A stretch of DNA of 64,000 nt from assembly GCF_003491345.1 (NCBI RefSeq), contig NZ_CP025512.1, positions 1,612,001-1,676,000 on the forward strand, given 5' to 3'. The DNA comes from Neorhizobium sp. SOG26. GTDB lineage: Bacteria; Pseudomonadota; Alphaproteobacteria; Rhizobiales; Rhizobiaceae. Below are positions 1 to 9,327 of the stretch, piece by piece. The position numbers and the translations under genes were made by a program. Position 1 is the stretch's first letter. Each line of letters opens with the position of its first letter. The notes below the pieces were generated by a model. The model had not been told where the DNA came from. It worked only from the letters and a program-made list of their open reading frames with translations, and made no database searches.

Positions 1-201
<201 letters not shown>

Positions 202-1050
202 TCAATTGGCCTTGGCAATCGCGTCGAAGGCGAGCAGTTTTTCGAGAAGGCGGCGCATATCTCTCAGGTGCACCATGTTCGGGCCGTCGGATGGCGCATT
301 GTCTGGATCTTCATGCGTTTCAATGAATACGCCGGCAACGCCCACGGCAACGGCTGCCCGCGCCAGCGTTTCGACAAACTCACGCTGGCCGCCGGACGAG
401 CCACCCTGGCCGCCTGGCTGCTGCACCGAATGGGTCGCATCGAACACCACCGGCGCACCAAGCGAGGCCATGATCGGCAAGGAGCGCATGTCGGACACAA
501 GCGTGTTGTAACCGAAGGAGGCACCGCGTTCGCAGAGCAGTACATTCGGATTGCCGCTTTGCGTGAACTTCGCAAGCACGTTCTTCATGTCCCAAGGCGC
601 GAGGAACTGCCCCTTCTTGACGTTGATGACGCGGCCCGTCTTTGCCGCCGCGACCAAAAGGTCCGTCTGGCGGCTGAGAAACGCGGGAATCTGCAAGATG
701 TCGACGGTCTTAGCGACGAGGCCGCACTGCTCTTCGGTGTGGATGTCCGTCAGAACCGGAAATCCGAACTCCTTCTTGAGATCTTCGAAGATCTCCATGG
801 CAGGCTCAAGCCCGATGCCGCGCTTGCCGGAGATGGAGGTGCGGTTCGCCTTGTCGAAGGACGACTTGTAGACCAGCCCGATGCCAAGCTCGCCGCAAAG
901 CTCCTTCAGCGTGCCGGCAATGTCGAAGGCGTGCTCGCGTGTTTCCATCTGGCAGGGGCCGGCGATCAGCGAGAGCCTTGCATCCTGTGCGAAGACAACC
1001 TGGCCCGCGCCTTCGCCAACGAGCACACGAGAATTGGCCGCAACTTCCAT
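202..1050 (-). CDS. kdsA: 2-dehydro-3-deoxyphosphooctonate aldolase (KDO-8-phosphate synthase)
   Basis: KdsA condenses phosphoenolpyruvate with arabinose 5-phosphate to give KDO-8-phosphate, the precursor of the inner-core lipopolysaccharide sugar KDO; it is cytoplasmic. The 282-residue length is normal. Visible motifs are [11 protein letters not shown] near residue 28, [32 protein letters not shown] and [18 protein letters not shown]. Cys33 in the AGPC motif, with the later His, Glu and Asp, matches the metal-dependent class of the family (the metal-independent E. coli type has Asn at that position). Its start lies 3 bases after the stop of the upstream VOC gene, which suggests translational coupling. 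Eno follows downstream. The PEP supplied by enolase and used by KdsA makes the neighbourhood metabolically sensible. Confidence 0.96.
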   Translation of the reverse strand: MEVAANSRVLVGEGAGQVVFAQDARLSLIAGPCQMETREHAFDIAGTLKELCGELGIGLVYKSSFDKANRTSISGKRGIGLEPAMEIFEDLKKEFGFPVLTDIHTEEQCGLVAKTVDILQIPAFLSRQTDLLVAAAKTGRVINVKKGQFLAPWDMKNVLAKFTQSGNPNVLLCERGASFGYNTLVSDMRSLPIMASLGAPVVFDATHSVQQPGGQGGSSGGQREFVETLARAAVAVGVAGVFIETHEDPDNAPSDGPNMVHLRDMRRLLEKLLAFDAIAKAN

Positions 1051-1053
1051 GAT

Positions 1054-1923
1054 CTATTCCTCAAATCCGAACAGAACGCCCTGACCGGGCGCTGCCGAAA
1101 CAAGCACCCGGCCCTCTCGGCGGATGAATGCGACGTCATTAGCAGCAAGGGTAATCTCTGTCACGGCAAGATCGGCAGTCTTGAAGATCACGGCGCAGCC
1201 CTGCAGCCCTTCCCCGCCGGCTTGAGGCGGAAGAAGGAAATGCAGCCCCAGGTCATCGTCGGACATCACCCGTGTCCGAACGCCGTTCGCTGCCACGAAA
1301 CCGGCGCCCAACTCATCCTGCTCATGCTCGAACACCTGCGCCAGCAGCGGCACGGCAGCATCGGGCTGAGATGCACCCAGGATGATCTCACTGATGCCGA
1401 TCACCGCGTTCGCATGGCTCAGCAGTTCCTCCCGCCCCGAAGGCAGTGGGTTCAATCTTTGGCAGGAGAACAGAAAGAAATCGGGTGACTGCGAATCGGC
1501 CGCAAAGGCGAGTCGGAAGCGTGCCTCCGATTCCGTGCCATCCGGTAGCTTCATCGGCCGGGCGAACTCCAGCATCTCGCCGCCGGATATGCCCTGCGCC
1601 GTGAAAGCGGCATGATCCGCCTCCGCATCATCGGTGGCGAGCACGATGGCTGAAAGTCCCTCCCGATGCCTCGTGCGACAGAAGGCAAGATTGCGCGCGG
1701 TAAACACATTGCCACGCTTCGCAGCCGCTGCGGCCTGACGACGATTGGCGAATGCGAGCGGCTCCAGATAGCTCCCATCCCGCAGGAAAACGCAGGCGTT
1801 GGCGGTGCCAAACGGGTGCAGCGCATCGGGTGCAACCGTGAACCCAAGGTCACCAAGCCGAGCCCGCGTCGCTGCCAGATCCTTCACCGGTAGGACCAGA
1901 TGATCGATTGCTCTTGCGTTCAC
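1054..1923 (-). CDS. VOC / glyoxalase-like domain protein
   Basis: A 289-residue protein of the vicinal-oxygen-chelate fold. The N-terminus IDHLVLPVKDLAATRARLGD and the later FLRDGSYLEPLAF block are typical of the Glyoxalase_3-type family, in which a first VOC module (about residues 5-140) is followed by a second, more divergent half. The family includes metal-dependent isomerases and dioxygenase-like enzymes, but no substrate can be named here. It ends 3 bases before kdsA on the same strand, so the two are almost certainly cotranscribed. It is divergent from lexA; the 193-base gap holds the lexA operators. No signal peptide or membrane segment is visible. Confidence 0.8.
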   Translation of the reverse strand: MNARAIDHLVLPVKDLAATRARLGDLGFTVAPDALHPFGTANACVFLRDGSYLEPLAFANRRQAAAAAKRGNVFTARNLAFCRTRHREGLSAIVLATDDAEADHAAFTAQGISGGEMLEFARPMKLPDGTESEARFRLAFAADSQSPDFFLFSCQRLNPLPSGREELLSHANAVIGISEIILGASQPDAAVPLLAQVFEHEQDELGAGFVAANGVRTRVMSDDDLGLHFLLPPQAGGEGLQGCAVIFKTADLAVTEITLAANDVAFIRREGRVLVSAAPGQGVLFGFEE

Positions 1924-2055
1924 GTCATACCCCCGAGCCAGAACCGCCCCTTAAATTGGCAACCGCGACGCCAGCAGCAAGTGCTCTCACGGCCAGATCA
2001 CCGGCTCCTGATCAACAAAAATGCATATGACTTCACGGATATTTAGCCACTTGCG

Positions 2056-2070
2056 GAACACATACTGAAC
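2056..2070. promoter_or_regulatory. LexA box upstream of lexA (perfect alphaproteobacterial match)
   Basis: GAAC, seven bases, GAAC. This is the reverse complement of GTTC-N7-GTTC, the SOS operator recognised by LexA in alphaproteobacteria. It lies about 46 bases before the lexA start and so fits autoregulation. Binding itself is inferred. Confidence 0.85.
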
Positions 2071-2081
2071 AGATAGTGTCT

Positions 2082-2096
2082 GTTCTGGATTTGTTT
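2082..2096. promoter_or_regulatory. Second, imperfect LexA box upstream of lexA
   Basis: GTTC, seven bases, GTTT: one mismatch to GTTC-N7-GTTC. It lies in the opposite orientation to the perfect site at 2056-2070, 11 bases away, and 20 bases before the lexA ATG. It could be a second operator. Confidence 0.55.
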
Positions 2097-2116
2097 CCGA
2101 CTCTTGGGGTGCTGAC

Positions 2117-2839
2117 ATGCTGACGCGCAAACAACAGGAATTGCTGCTTTTCATTCACGAACGAATGAAGGAGTCAGGCGTACCGCCATCTTTCGACGAG
2201 ATGAAGGACGCGCTTGATCTTGCGTCGAAGTCTGGCATCCACCGGTTGATCACAGCGCTTGAGGAACGGGGCTTCATTCGCCGGCTTCCAAACCGCGCCC
2301 GGGCCTTGGAAGTCATCAAGCTCCCTGAGGCCTACTCCCCCAGCATGCAGCCCCGCCGCGGTTTCTCCCCAAGCGTGATCGAAGGCAGCCTTGGCAAATC
2401 GCCAGCGTCTACCGCGTCCGCCAAACCTGCACCCGCCGCGGCCGACAATTCCAATTCGGCGACTGTCCCCGTCATGGGACGTATCGCAGCCGGCGTGCCG
2501 ATCTCGGCGATCCAGAACAACACCCACGATATCACCGTACCAGCCGAGATGCTTGGCGCGGGCGAGCACTATGCGCTCGAGGTCAAGGGCGACTCGATGA
2601 TCGAGGCTGGCATTCTCGATGGCGATACGGTGGTGATCCGCAACGGCAGCACCGCAAATCCGGGCGACATTATCGTGGCGCTTGTTGATGATGAAGAAGC
2701 AACGTTGAAGCGCTTCCGTCGTCGCGGCGGCTCGATCGCGCTGGAGGCCGCCAACCCGGCGTACGAAACCCGCATCTTCCCGCCGGACCGGGTCAAGATC
2801 CAGGGCAAGCTGGTCGGCCTTATTCGCCGCTACCACTGA
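2117..2839 (+). CDS. lexA: LexA repressor, SOS regulator
   Basis: LexA represses DNA-damage genes and cleaves itself when RecA filaments form. The 240 residues comprise an N-terminal winged helix-turn-helix (about 1-65), a long Pro/Ala/Ser-rich linker (about 70-115) and a C-terminal S24 peptidase domain. The self-cleavage bond is Ala125-Gly126 in RIAAGVPIS. The catalytic pair is Ser160 in KGDSMIEAG and Lys198 in EATLKRF. The linker is longer than in E. coli LexA (202 residues), as is usual in alphaproteobacteria. Two operator-like sites upstream indicate autoregulation. The 3' end overlaps the 3' end of the convergent comEC gene by 20 bases. Confidence 0.97.
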   Translation: MLTRKQQELLLFIHERMKESGVPPSFDEMKDALDLASKSGIHRLITALEERGFIRRLPNRARALEVIKLPEAYSPSMQPRRGFSPSVIEGSLGKSPASTASAKPAPAAADNSNSATVPVMGRIAAGVPISAIQNNTHDITVPAEMLGAGEHYALEVKGDSMIEAGILDGDTVVIRNGSTANPGDIIVALVDDEEATLKRFRRRGGSIALEAANPAYETRIFPPDRVKIQGKLVGLIRRYH

Positions 2840-5327
2840 GAATTGCCCGAAGCGGCGCCGGCAGCTCCGCGCTGAAACTTTTGCTCCGCCAGTCGTAATG
2901 GCGGTGCCGGTTCCAAGAGCGACTGAGCCCGACCATGGCAGCACTTGCTGTCCAAAGATCGCGTTGCTTCGCGCGGTTGAAGTTGATCTCAAGCGTCCCT
3001 GCCTTTCGAAGCGTTTGCCCGCTGATCATCAGCGCGCCGGAGCGACACTCGTGGAAGCGGGCGCTTGGAGCTATGACGATGTCGGCGGCATCACACGCTG
3101 CGCCTGCGAAACGTCCATCCTCGACCACCGCGACAGTCACGCTCCCATTGGTTTTGGCCGCACACCACGCCTTCGAGACACAGCTGAACCCGCCTTCCGG
3201 CGCTGATCGCATCGCAGAGCGGACCGCCTCCACTTCCTGTTCAGTCAGCGCCCGCCGCTCACGAGACGGTTGAGTAGGCTTATTATTGTCGCCGCCCGGA
3301 AACAGGCTGGGCTTCACATCCGGCTTCAAAGGCTGCGGCAGCGTCAGCGCTCTCGTCCACTGGCCATAGATAAAGTCGGGTGGACGGGCACGATTCGTCG
3401 CTACATGCTGGCCACGGGTTAGCGCCACGAGCGTCCCATCCTCGGAGATCAGAAGATCCGGCAGCGGTTTTGCCCGTTCCTGCCAGGAAAGGATTACCGC
3501 CAGCATAAGAAGCGGCAGGCCGAGAAGCCGCAGCCGCGTGCGCAGGAGCACGAGCAACAACAATCCGGCGGTAGCGACAGCAAGAAACCACGGATGCTGC
3601 CGTCCGAGAGGAACATCGCCGCCCCAGTCGGCAACATGTTTGGCAACGGCGATGACCGCTTCAAGACCATAACCCATCACCGTCAGGAAGGGCCATTCAA
3701 GCCCGAACGGCATCAGCAGCATGCCGATCAGGCCTGCCGGCATTACCACGAAGGAAATGATCGGCATCGCCGCGAGGTTGGCCGCGAGACCATAGGTCGC
3801 GAGACGATGAAAGTGTTCAATGGAATAGATCGAGGTGGACAACCCGCCGATGAGAGACGTCACGAAGATGCCGGAGAGGAAGGTCACCCCCGCAAGGAAA
3901 GGCGTCACCAGCGGGTGACGCAGCAGAAAGTGCTCGCCATCCTTGCCCTCGCGGCGCCGCTTCCAGAGCGCGTAACCGGCAACCAGCGCCGCCGTCGCGG
4001 CAAACGACATCTGGAAGCTCGGCCCCAGAATCTCGGACGGCGTGAGTGCCATGATGACCAGTGCGGAGATCGCAACATTGCGCATGCTGATGGCCGGCCG
4101 GTCCAGGAGCGCGGCGACCAGCATCACCGCCATCATGATGTAGGCTCGTTGCGCCGACACCCCAAAGCCGGAGATCAGGTAGTAGGCGGTCGCCATGGCG
4201 AGAGCGCCGACGGCTGCGATCTTCTTGATGGCGTGACGCTGGGCAAATCCGGTGAATACGGAGAGCACGCTGCGCACGCCGATAAAGAAGATGCCGGCGG
4301 CAAGCGCCATGTTGAGGCCCGAGATCGCCACGATATGCGCCAGCCCCGAAAGACGTAACGCCTCGACGGTTTCGGCGGATATGGCGCGCCGTTCGTCGGT
4401 GACGATGGCGGCGGCGAACGCACCGGAATCTCCGGGTACAGCCGTGCGGATGCGTTCGGCGATCGCGCCACGCAGGCCAAACAGGAAGCGCCTCGTATCG
4501 AAACTCCATCCGGCTTCGGCGGGCGCGACCTGCTCGACCTTTTTCGGCGCACCATAAAAGAAGCCGACGGCGCCGATGCCATCGAAGTAGGACGTAAAAG
4601 CGAAGTCATGCAGCCCCGGAAGCGCCGGGCCAGAGGGCGGCGAAAGTCGCGCGCGCCCATTGATGACGTCACCCGGGAGAAATGCCGGATGCTTCGACCT
4701 CGCCAGAAGCGAAACCTGTTCGGGCGGCCGACCGACCGTCGGCTCCGCCGTCTTCGATACCTTCACGATGTATCGCCAGCGCCCGGAGGCATCGACCTCA
4801 CGGCGCTCCACGACCCCGGTTACAAAGGTGGTGACGGGCGAGTCGAGGAGCACCGTACTGCGCCGCCATGCTTCCCATTCGGCAAGCATCATGCCCGCAA
4901 GGAACAGTGCCACCGCCGTCAGCGAGAGGGTCATCATGCCACCGCGGTTGCGCATGGCAATCGCTGCCAACGAGCTCGCGATGAGAACTACCACGAGAGG
5001 CCAAAATGGTGGGTCGCGCGCAAGGCTGAACCAGAAGGCCGCGCCGCCGCCCACAGCAACCGGGACGAACAGGAAGCCATGCCCGAAGGCTCTCTCCTCC
5101 TCGACAGCCAGCGTCATGGCGCGAGGCAACCGTCGCAGCTTGCGACCGGCCGCCTGCTGGAGACGAGCGAGCGGTACGGCAGGCTTGCCGGTAGGCAAAC
5201 GCGTCAGCGTCCTGAGCAATTGTCCGTGATGACCGACTGCCGGCGGGTCGTGTCTGGCGAGCCCCGTACCCTCCACGAGCGACAGGTTCAGCGTGCGCGC
5301 TTCAAGAGATGCCGTTTCATCCGTCAC
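2820..5327 (-). CDS. comEC: ComEC/Rec2 family DNA-uptake membrane protein
   Basis: ComEC forms the inner-membrane channel through which single-stranded DNA enters in naturally competent bacteria; many rhizobia carry the gene without demonstrated competence. The 835-residue product has an N-terminal membrane and soluble domain (DUF4131-like, about 75-260), then the polytopic competence domain. The latter includes the motif [16 protein letters not shown] near residue 340 and many hydrophobic helices to about residue 640. The C-terminal part corresponds in position to the metallo-beta-lactamase-like domain of other ComEC proteins, but I see no HxHxDH motif, so a nuclease activity is doubtful. 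The gene overlaps the end of lexA by 20 bases, tail to tail. It is separated by 286 bases from the divergent gltA. Confidence 0.9.
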   Translation of the reverse strand: MTDETASLEARTLNLSLVEGTGLARHDPPAVGHHGQLLRTLTRLPTGKPAVPLARLQQAAGRKLRRLPRAMTLAVEEERAFGHGFLFVPVAVGGGAAFWFSLARDPPFWPLVVVLIASSLAAIAMRNRGGMMTLSLTAVALFLAGMMLAEWEAWRRSTVLLDSPVTTFVTGVVERREVDASGRWRYIVKVSKTAEPTVGRPPEQVSLLARSKHPAFLPGDVINGRARLSPPSGPALPGLHDFAFTSYFDGIGAVGFFYGAPKKVEQVAPAEAGWSFDTRRFLFGLRGAIAERIRTAVPGDSGAFAAAIVTDERRAISAETVEALRLSGLAHIVAISGLNMALAAGIFFIGVRSVLSVFTGFAQRHAIKKIAAVGALAMATAYYLISGFGVSAQRAYIMMAVMLVAALLDRPAISMRNVAISALVIMALTPSEILGPSFQMSFAATAALVAGYALWKRRREGKDGEHFLLRHPLVTPFLAGVTFLSGIFVTSLIGGLSTSIYSIEHFHRLATYGLAANLAAMPIISFVVMPAGLIGMLLMPFGLEWPFLTVMGYGLEAVIAVAKHVADWGGDVPLGRQHPWFLAVATAGLLLLVLLRTRLRLLGLPLLMLAVILSWQERAKPLPDLLISEDGTLVALTRGQHVATNRARPPDFIYGQWTRALTLPQPLKPDVKPSLFPGGDNNKPTQPSRERRALTEQEVEAVRSAMRSAPEGGFSCVSKAWCAAKTNGSVTVAVVEDGRFAGAACDAADIVIAPSARFHECRSGALMISGQTLRKAGTLEINFNRAKQRDLWTASAAMVGLSRSWNRHRHYDWRSKSFSAELPAPLRAILSGSGE

Positions 5328-5613
5328 CGCAACCCCTCAACCGCGGCCACACAAGGCATATCGCTGCAACCCTAACGTTTCCCGCTACGCCGTCAACTGG
5401 TGTAATCAGCACCTGCTTTCACCGCCTGATTGCCGGATGCACCATCAGATTGCTCAATGAGTTAACCTGCTCTTTGGCATGCTGATTTCGCGGTGCACAA
5501 AATGCCTTTCGTATACCTTGGCATCGGCGGTCGGATCATATAGCAAAGCACGGGACGCTTAATTCTTGTGGCGCTTTTCAGGCGCCATGCCGCCGAACGG
5601 TTGGAGGATCAGA

Positions 5614-6903
5614 ATGACGGAACAAAGCGCAAATGTGGTATTGGGCGACAAGAAAGTCGACCTGAAGGTCAAGTCGGGGACCATTGGTCCGGACGTGATC
5701 GACATCGGCTCTCTTTACAAGCAGACCGGTGCCTTCACCTATGACCCAGGCTTTACGTCGACGGCCTCCTGCGAGTCCAAGATCACCTATATCGATGGTG
5801 ACAACGGTATCCTGCTACATCGCGGATATCCGATCGAACAGCTCGCCGAACACGGCGACTTCCTGGAAACCTGCTACCTGCTTCTTTACGGGGAATTGCC
5901 GACTGCAGCCCAGAAGAAGGACTTCGACTACCGCGTGACCCATCACACGATGGTGCACGAGCAGATGAGCCGCTTCTTCACCGGCTTCCGCCGCGACGCC
6001 CATCCGATGGCCGTCATGGTTGGCACCGTTGGTGCTCTCTCGGCCTTCTACCATGACTCGACGGACATCACCGATCCGCACCAGCGCATGGTTGCATCGC
6101 TGCGCATGATCGCCAAGATGCCGACGATCGCGGCAACGGCCTACAAGTACCACATCGGCCAGCCCTTCGTGTATCCGCAGAACAATCTCGACTACGCGTC
6201 GAACTTCCTGCGCATGTGCTTTGCGGTGCCGTGCGAAGAATATGTGGTGAACCCGGTTCTGGCTCGCGCCATGGACCGCATCTTCATCCTGCATGCCGAC
6301 CACGAGCAGAACGCATCGACCTCGACCGTTCGTCTCGCCGGCTCTTCGGGTGCAAATCCGTTTGCCTGCATCGCGGCCGGCATCGCCTGCCTCTGGGGCC
6401 CGGCACACGGCGGCGCCAACGAAGCAGCGCTCAACATGCTGCAGGAAATCGGCACCGTTGACCGCATTCCGGAATACATCGCCCGTGCAAAGGACAAGAA
6501 CGACCCGTTCCGCCTGATGGGCTTTGGTCACCGCGTCTACAAGAACTATGACCCGCGCGCCAAGATCATGCAGAAGACCACGCATGAAGTTCTTGGCGAA
6601 CTTGGCCACAAGGATGACCCGCTCCTGCAGGTTGCCATGGAGCTCGAGCGCATCGCGCTGACGGACGAGTACTTCATCGAGAAGAAGCTCTACCCGAACA
6701 TCGACTTCTATTCCGGCATCACGCTGAAGGCGATGGGCTTCCCCACCACCATGTTCACCGTTCTCTTCGCGCTGGCTCGCACCGTCGGCTGGATCGCACA
6801 GTGGGCGGAAATGATCGAAGATCCGCAGCAGCGGATTGGTCGTCCGCGTCAGTTGTATACGGGCGAACCGCAGCGCGACTACCTGCCGATCTCGAAGCGC
6901 TAA
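5614..6903 (+). CDS. gltA: Citrate synthase
   Basis: Condenses oxaloacetate and acetyl-CoA to citrate, the entry step of the TCA cycle. The ATG at 5614 follows GGAGGATCAGA, a strong ribosome-binding site, and gives 429 residues, the usual length of type II hexameric citrate synthases. An upstream in-frame start at 5566 lacks such a site. Catalytic regions are visible: [12 protein letters not shown] (first active-site His), [15 protein letters not shown] (second His) and NIDFYSGI (catalytic Asp). The 286-base upstream gap shared with comEC contains no gene and presumably holds both promoters. A strong hairpin terminator follows at 6925-6958. Confidence 0.98.
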   Translation: MTEQSANVVLGDKKVDLKVKSGTIGPDVIDIGSLYKQTGAFTYDPGFTSTASCESKITYIDGDNGILLHRGYPIEQLAEHGDFLETCYLLLYGELPTAAQKKDFDYRVTHHTMVHEQMSRFFTGFRRDAHPMAVMVGTVGALSAFYHDSTDITDPHQRMVASLRMIAKMPTIAATAYKYHIGQPFVYPQNNLDYASNFLRMCFAVPCEEYVVNPVLARAMDRIFILHADHEQNASTSTVRLAGSSGANPFACIAAGIACLWGPAHGGANEAALNMLQEIGTVDRIPEYIARAKDKNDPFRLMGFGHRVYKNYDPRAKIMQKTTHEVLGELGHKDDPLLQVAMELERIALTDEYFIEKKLYPNIDFYSGITLKAMGFPTTMFTVLFALARTVGWIAQWAEMIEDPQQRIGRPRQLYTGEPQRDYLPISKR

Positions 6904-6924
6904 TCGCTTCATTGACACGAAACG

Positions 6925-6958
6925 AAAACCCCGGAGTTGGCGACAACCCCGGGGTTTT
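6925..6958 (+). terminator. Intrinsic terminator of gltA
   Basis: AAAACCCCGG (6925-6934) pairs with CCGGGGTTTT (6949-6958). The loop contains a second stem, GTTG/CAAC, closed by a GCGA tetraloop. The T-run is within the 3' arm. Confidence 0.85.
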
Positions 6959-7017
6959 CTTTTGGCGTATTTGAGAATGCTTCAACCGACGCGGGTCGTA
7001 GTCGGCACCTGAAAACG

Positions 7018-7045
7018 AATGATCCGCCTCTAAGGGCGGATCATT
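7018..7045 (-). terminator. Intrinsic terminator of the rpiA-DUF2059 unit
   Basis: AATGATCCGCC (7018-7028) and GGCGGATCATT (7035-7045) form a perfect 11-bp stem with a six-base loop. Read on the minus strand it is followed by CGTTTTC. It lies just after the DUF2059 gene. Confidence 0.75.
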
Positions 7046-7063
7046 GAGTTACCCAAGGCTTGA

Positions 7064-7690
7064 TCAGGGCTTCGGCGCCGGTGTCGGGGCAGGCTTGGCC
7101 GGAGCCGCCGGCTTTGCCGGGGCTGGCTTGGCGGCAGGCTTAGCCGGTGCAGCCGCGCTGGTGTCGACCGTCGGTGCCTCGATCGGCGTTGCGTCGATCA
7201 CGCCACGCAGCTTTTCGGTGCTCTGGTTGGTGAGGTCACGCGAAATGCCGTTTGCCCAGATTTCCGCGGCGCGAACGAGTTCGCGGTTCACGAGTGGCTG
7301 GTTGGTGAGCAGCTTCTTGCCGGCCTCGGTATTGAAGAAGGTCGAGATCACCTTCAGTTCATCGATCGAGAAGCTCTTGGCATAGATCGTCGCAGCTTCC
7401 TTTTCGAGATCAGCGCGGCGCGGTGCAAGAGCAAGCGCTGCTTCGTCAACCACGTCGGAAATCTGCGACTGGAAGTTCGGCGATGCCTGGATGAACTGAG
7501 CCTTCAGGCGCTCAGCCAGGTTCGGCAGGATGTTGTCGTAGCGGTCCGTCACATTCAGCGAAGCAATGGCGTCACGCGCAGCAGCGAGTTGTGCTTCCGA
7601 CACGTCCTGCGCATGAGCCGGCAGCATGGAAGCGCCGGAGAAGAGGATCGCCAGGGCGGCGGCACGGCCGATAACCGCGAATCTGATCAT
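7064..7690 (-). CDS. Exported DUF2059 domain protein
   Basis: A 208-residue secreted protein of unknown function. The N-terminus has a typical Sec signal peptide, with a hydrophobic core around residues 9-20 and cleavage probably after PAHA (near residue 27). The central part (about 35-150) matches the DUF2059 family, with the sequences DRYDNILPNLAERLK and EAGKKLLTNQPLV. The last 45 residues are a low-complexity Ala/Pro/Lys tail made of AKPAPAKPAAPAKPAP-like repeats, which may cross or bind the cell wall (inference). It starts 18 bases after rpiA and should be cotranscribed with it. A terminator follows. Confidence 0.85.
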   Translation of the reverse strand: MIRFAVIGRAAALAILFSGASMLPAHAQDVSEAQLAAARDAIASLNVTDRYDNILPNLAERLKAQFIQASPNFQSQISDVVDEAALALAPRRADLEKEAATIYAKSFSIDELKVISTFFNTEAGKKLLTNQPLVNRELVRAAEIWANGISRDLTNQSTEKLRGVIDATPIEAPTVDTSAAAPAKPAAKPAPAKPAAPAKPAPTPAPKP

Positions 7691-7708
7691 GAGTTCGTTG
7701 CTCCTAGT

Positions 7709-8404
7709 TTATTTCGCCTCAAGCGTTCGCGCTCCTGCCGGACCGGCAATGATCGCGATGGACGCCATTTGAATGAACAGCCCGTGTTCAACGACACCGG
7801 GTATGGAAAACAGTTCCGCCGACAGAGCCTCTGCATCAGGAATACGGCCAAAAGATGCGTCGACAATATGGTGGCCGCCGTCGGTCGTGAAGACACCATC
7901 GTCTGAACGGCGCAGCTTCAATTCGCCGGTGAGATTGAGCTTGGAAGCCGCACGCTCGATGGCAATGACGGTTGCAGCTTCACCGAACGGATTGATCTCG
8001 ATCGGCAACGCAAAAGCGCCCAGCGTCTCCACCAGCTTGCTTTCATCGGCGATCACGATCATCCGGCTTGAGGCCGCTGCGACGATCTTTTCGCGCAGAA
8101 GCGCGCCACCGCCACCCTTGATGAGGTTCAGCTTCGGATCAACTTCGTCGGCACCGTCGATGGTAAGGTCCAGTTCCGGCATCTCGTCGAGCGATTTCAA
8201 CGGCACGCCAAGTTCGAGGCAAAGCCGCGCGGTGCGTTCGGAGGTGGGAACGCCTTCGATCCGCAGCCCGCCATGCACCTTTTCAGCCAGAAGGCGGACA
8301 AACTCCTCTGCGGTGGAGCCAGTCCCGATCCCGAGCTTCATCCCGTCTTCGACATACGAAAGGGCGACCTGCGCCGCCTTGACCTTCATTTCCCTGGCGT
8401 CCAT
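7709..8404 (-). CDS. rpiA: Ribose-5-phosphate isomerase A
   Basis: Interconverts ribose 5-phosphate and ribulose 5-phosphate in the pentose-phosphate pathway. At 231 residues it is of normal length. Family motifs are visible: [12 protein letters not shown] (phosphate loop, near residue 25), [13 protein letters not shown] (catalytic Asp pair, near 82) and [14 protein letters not shown] (catalytic Glu and Lys, near 95). The start ATG at 8404 gives [18 protein letters not shown], as expected for the family. It heads a two-gene unit with the DUF2059 protein and is divergent from gph across 163 bases. Confidence 0.97.
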   Translation of the reverse strand: MDAREMKVKAAQVALSYVEDGMKLGIGTGSTAEEFVRLLAEKVHGGLRIEGVPTSERTARLCLELGVPLKSLDEMPELDLTIDGADEVDPKLNLIKGGGGALLREKIVAAASSRMIVIADESKLVETLGAFALPIEINPFGEAATVIAIERAASKLNLTGELKLRRSDDGVFTTDGGHHIVDASFGRIPDAEALSAELFSIPGVVEHGLFIQMASIAIIAGPAGARTLEAK

Positions 8405-8567
8405 CCGCCAAAAGCTCCCCGCTATCTCGTTGCCCGCTGTTTACACGCCTCCTTCGGCAAACGAAAGTCCCCCTCGCCTGGCTTTCGCCCGCAAGACTGC
8501 CGGTGATTTGCTTTTTGACCCTGCTTTTCGTAAGCGAAAGACTGTCCCAACGCCTCGTGAGGATTCC

Positions 8568-9269
8568 TTGTCAGCACCCCTCGTCGTCTTTGATCTTGAT
8601 GGCACGCTCATCGATACCGCGCCGGACCTGATCGACAGCCTGAACTATACGATCGAGGCCGTCGGTCTTGCGCCCGTCACTTTCGATGACCTGACGCATC
8701 TCGTGGGCCAGGGCGTCAAGGTGATGATCCAGCGTGCCTTCGAGCTGCGGCGCGAGCCCCTGGACGAGGTGACGGCGGCAAAACTATTCGATCGATATAT
8801 GGAGCACTACCAGGAGAACATGCCGGGCAAGAGCCTTCCCTATACGGGTCTCGTGCCGTGTCTCGACCGGCTCGAGGCGGCCGGCATGCGCTTTGCCATC
8901 TGCACAAACAAGGGCAGCCAGCTTGCGACGCTGCTGATGGACAAGCTTGAGCTCTCCCATCGTTTCGCCGCCATGACCTGCGGTGACACCTTCGCGTTTC
9001 GCAAGCCCGACGGCCGTCACGTCCTCCAGACCGTGGAACTCGCTGGCGGTGATCCGCTGAACGCCATCATGGTCGGCGACAGCATCAATGACATCCTGGC
9101 CGCCCAGAACGCCGGCGTTCCCGCCGTGGCGGTGACGTTCGGTTACTCTGATGTTGCGGTTGACCAGTTGAACCCCGACCGGATCATCGAAAGCTACGCC
9201 GATCTCACGCCGGACATGGTCCTCGAACTGCTGGACCGGGGAGCAGAGCGTTCCCGGCTGGCGCGGTAA
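8568..9269 (+). CDS. gph: Phosphoglycolate phosphatase (HAD family)
   Basis: Removes phosphate from 2-phosphoglycolate, which arises from oxidative DNA damage repair and from photorespiration-like reactions. The likely start is TTG at 8568, preceded by GTGAGGA, and gives 233 residues. A much longer open frame upstream overlaps rpiA in antisense and is not credible. HAD motifs are in place: VFDLDGTLIDT (nucleophile Asp9 and acid Asp11), CTNKGSQ (motif II), the KPDGRH lysine (motif III) and MVGDSINDI (motif IV). The alpha-helical cap of subclass I lies between. A bidirectional terminator is shared with the convergent L,D-transpeptidase gene. Confidence 0.92.
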   Translation: MSAPLVVFDLDGTLIDTAPDLIDSLNYTIEAVGLAPVTFDDLTHLVGQGVKVMIQRAFELRREPLDEVTAAKLFDRYMEHYQENMPGKSLPYTGLVPCLDRLEAAGMRFAICTNKGSQLATLLMDKLELSHRFAAMTCGDTFAFRKPDGRHVLQTVELAGGDPLNAIMVGDSINDILAAQNAGVPAVAVTFGYSDVAVDQLNPDRIIESYADLTPDMVLELLDRGAERSRLAR

Positions 9270-9284
9270 ACCAGACGCAAAAAA

Positions 9285-9301
9285 GGCGGCTCAAGGCCGC
9301 C
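9285..9301. terminator. Bidirectional terminator between gph and the L,D-transpeptidase gene
   Basis: GGCGGC (9285-9290), loop TCAAG, GCCGCC (9296-9301). It is flanked by six A on the left (9279-9284) and seven T on the right (9302-9308), so it has a U-tract in both directions. Confidence 0.9.
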
Positions 9302-9327
9302 TTTTTTTGTTTTGCCCTAAAGCTTGA

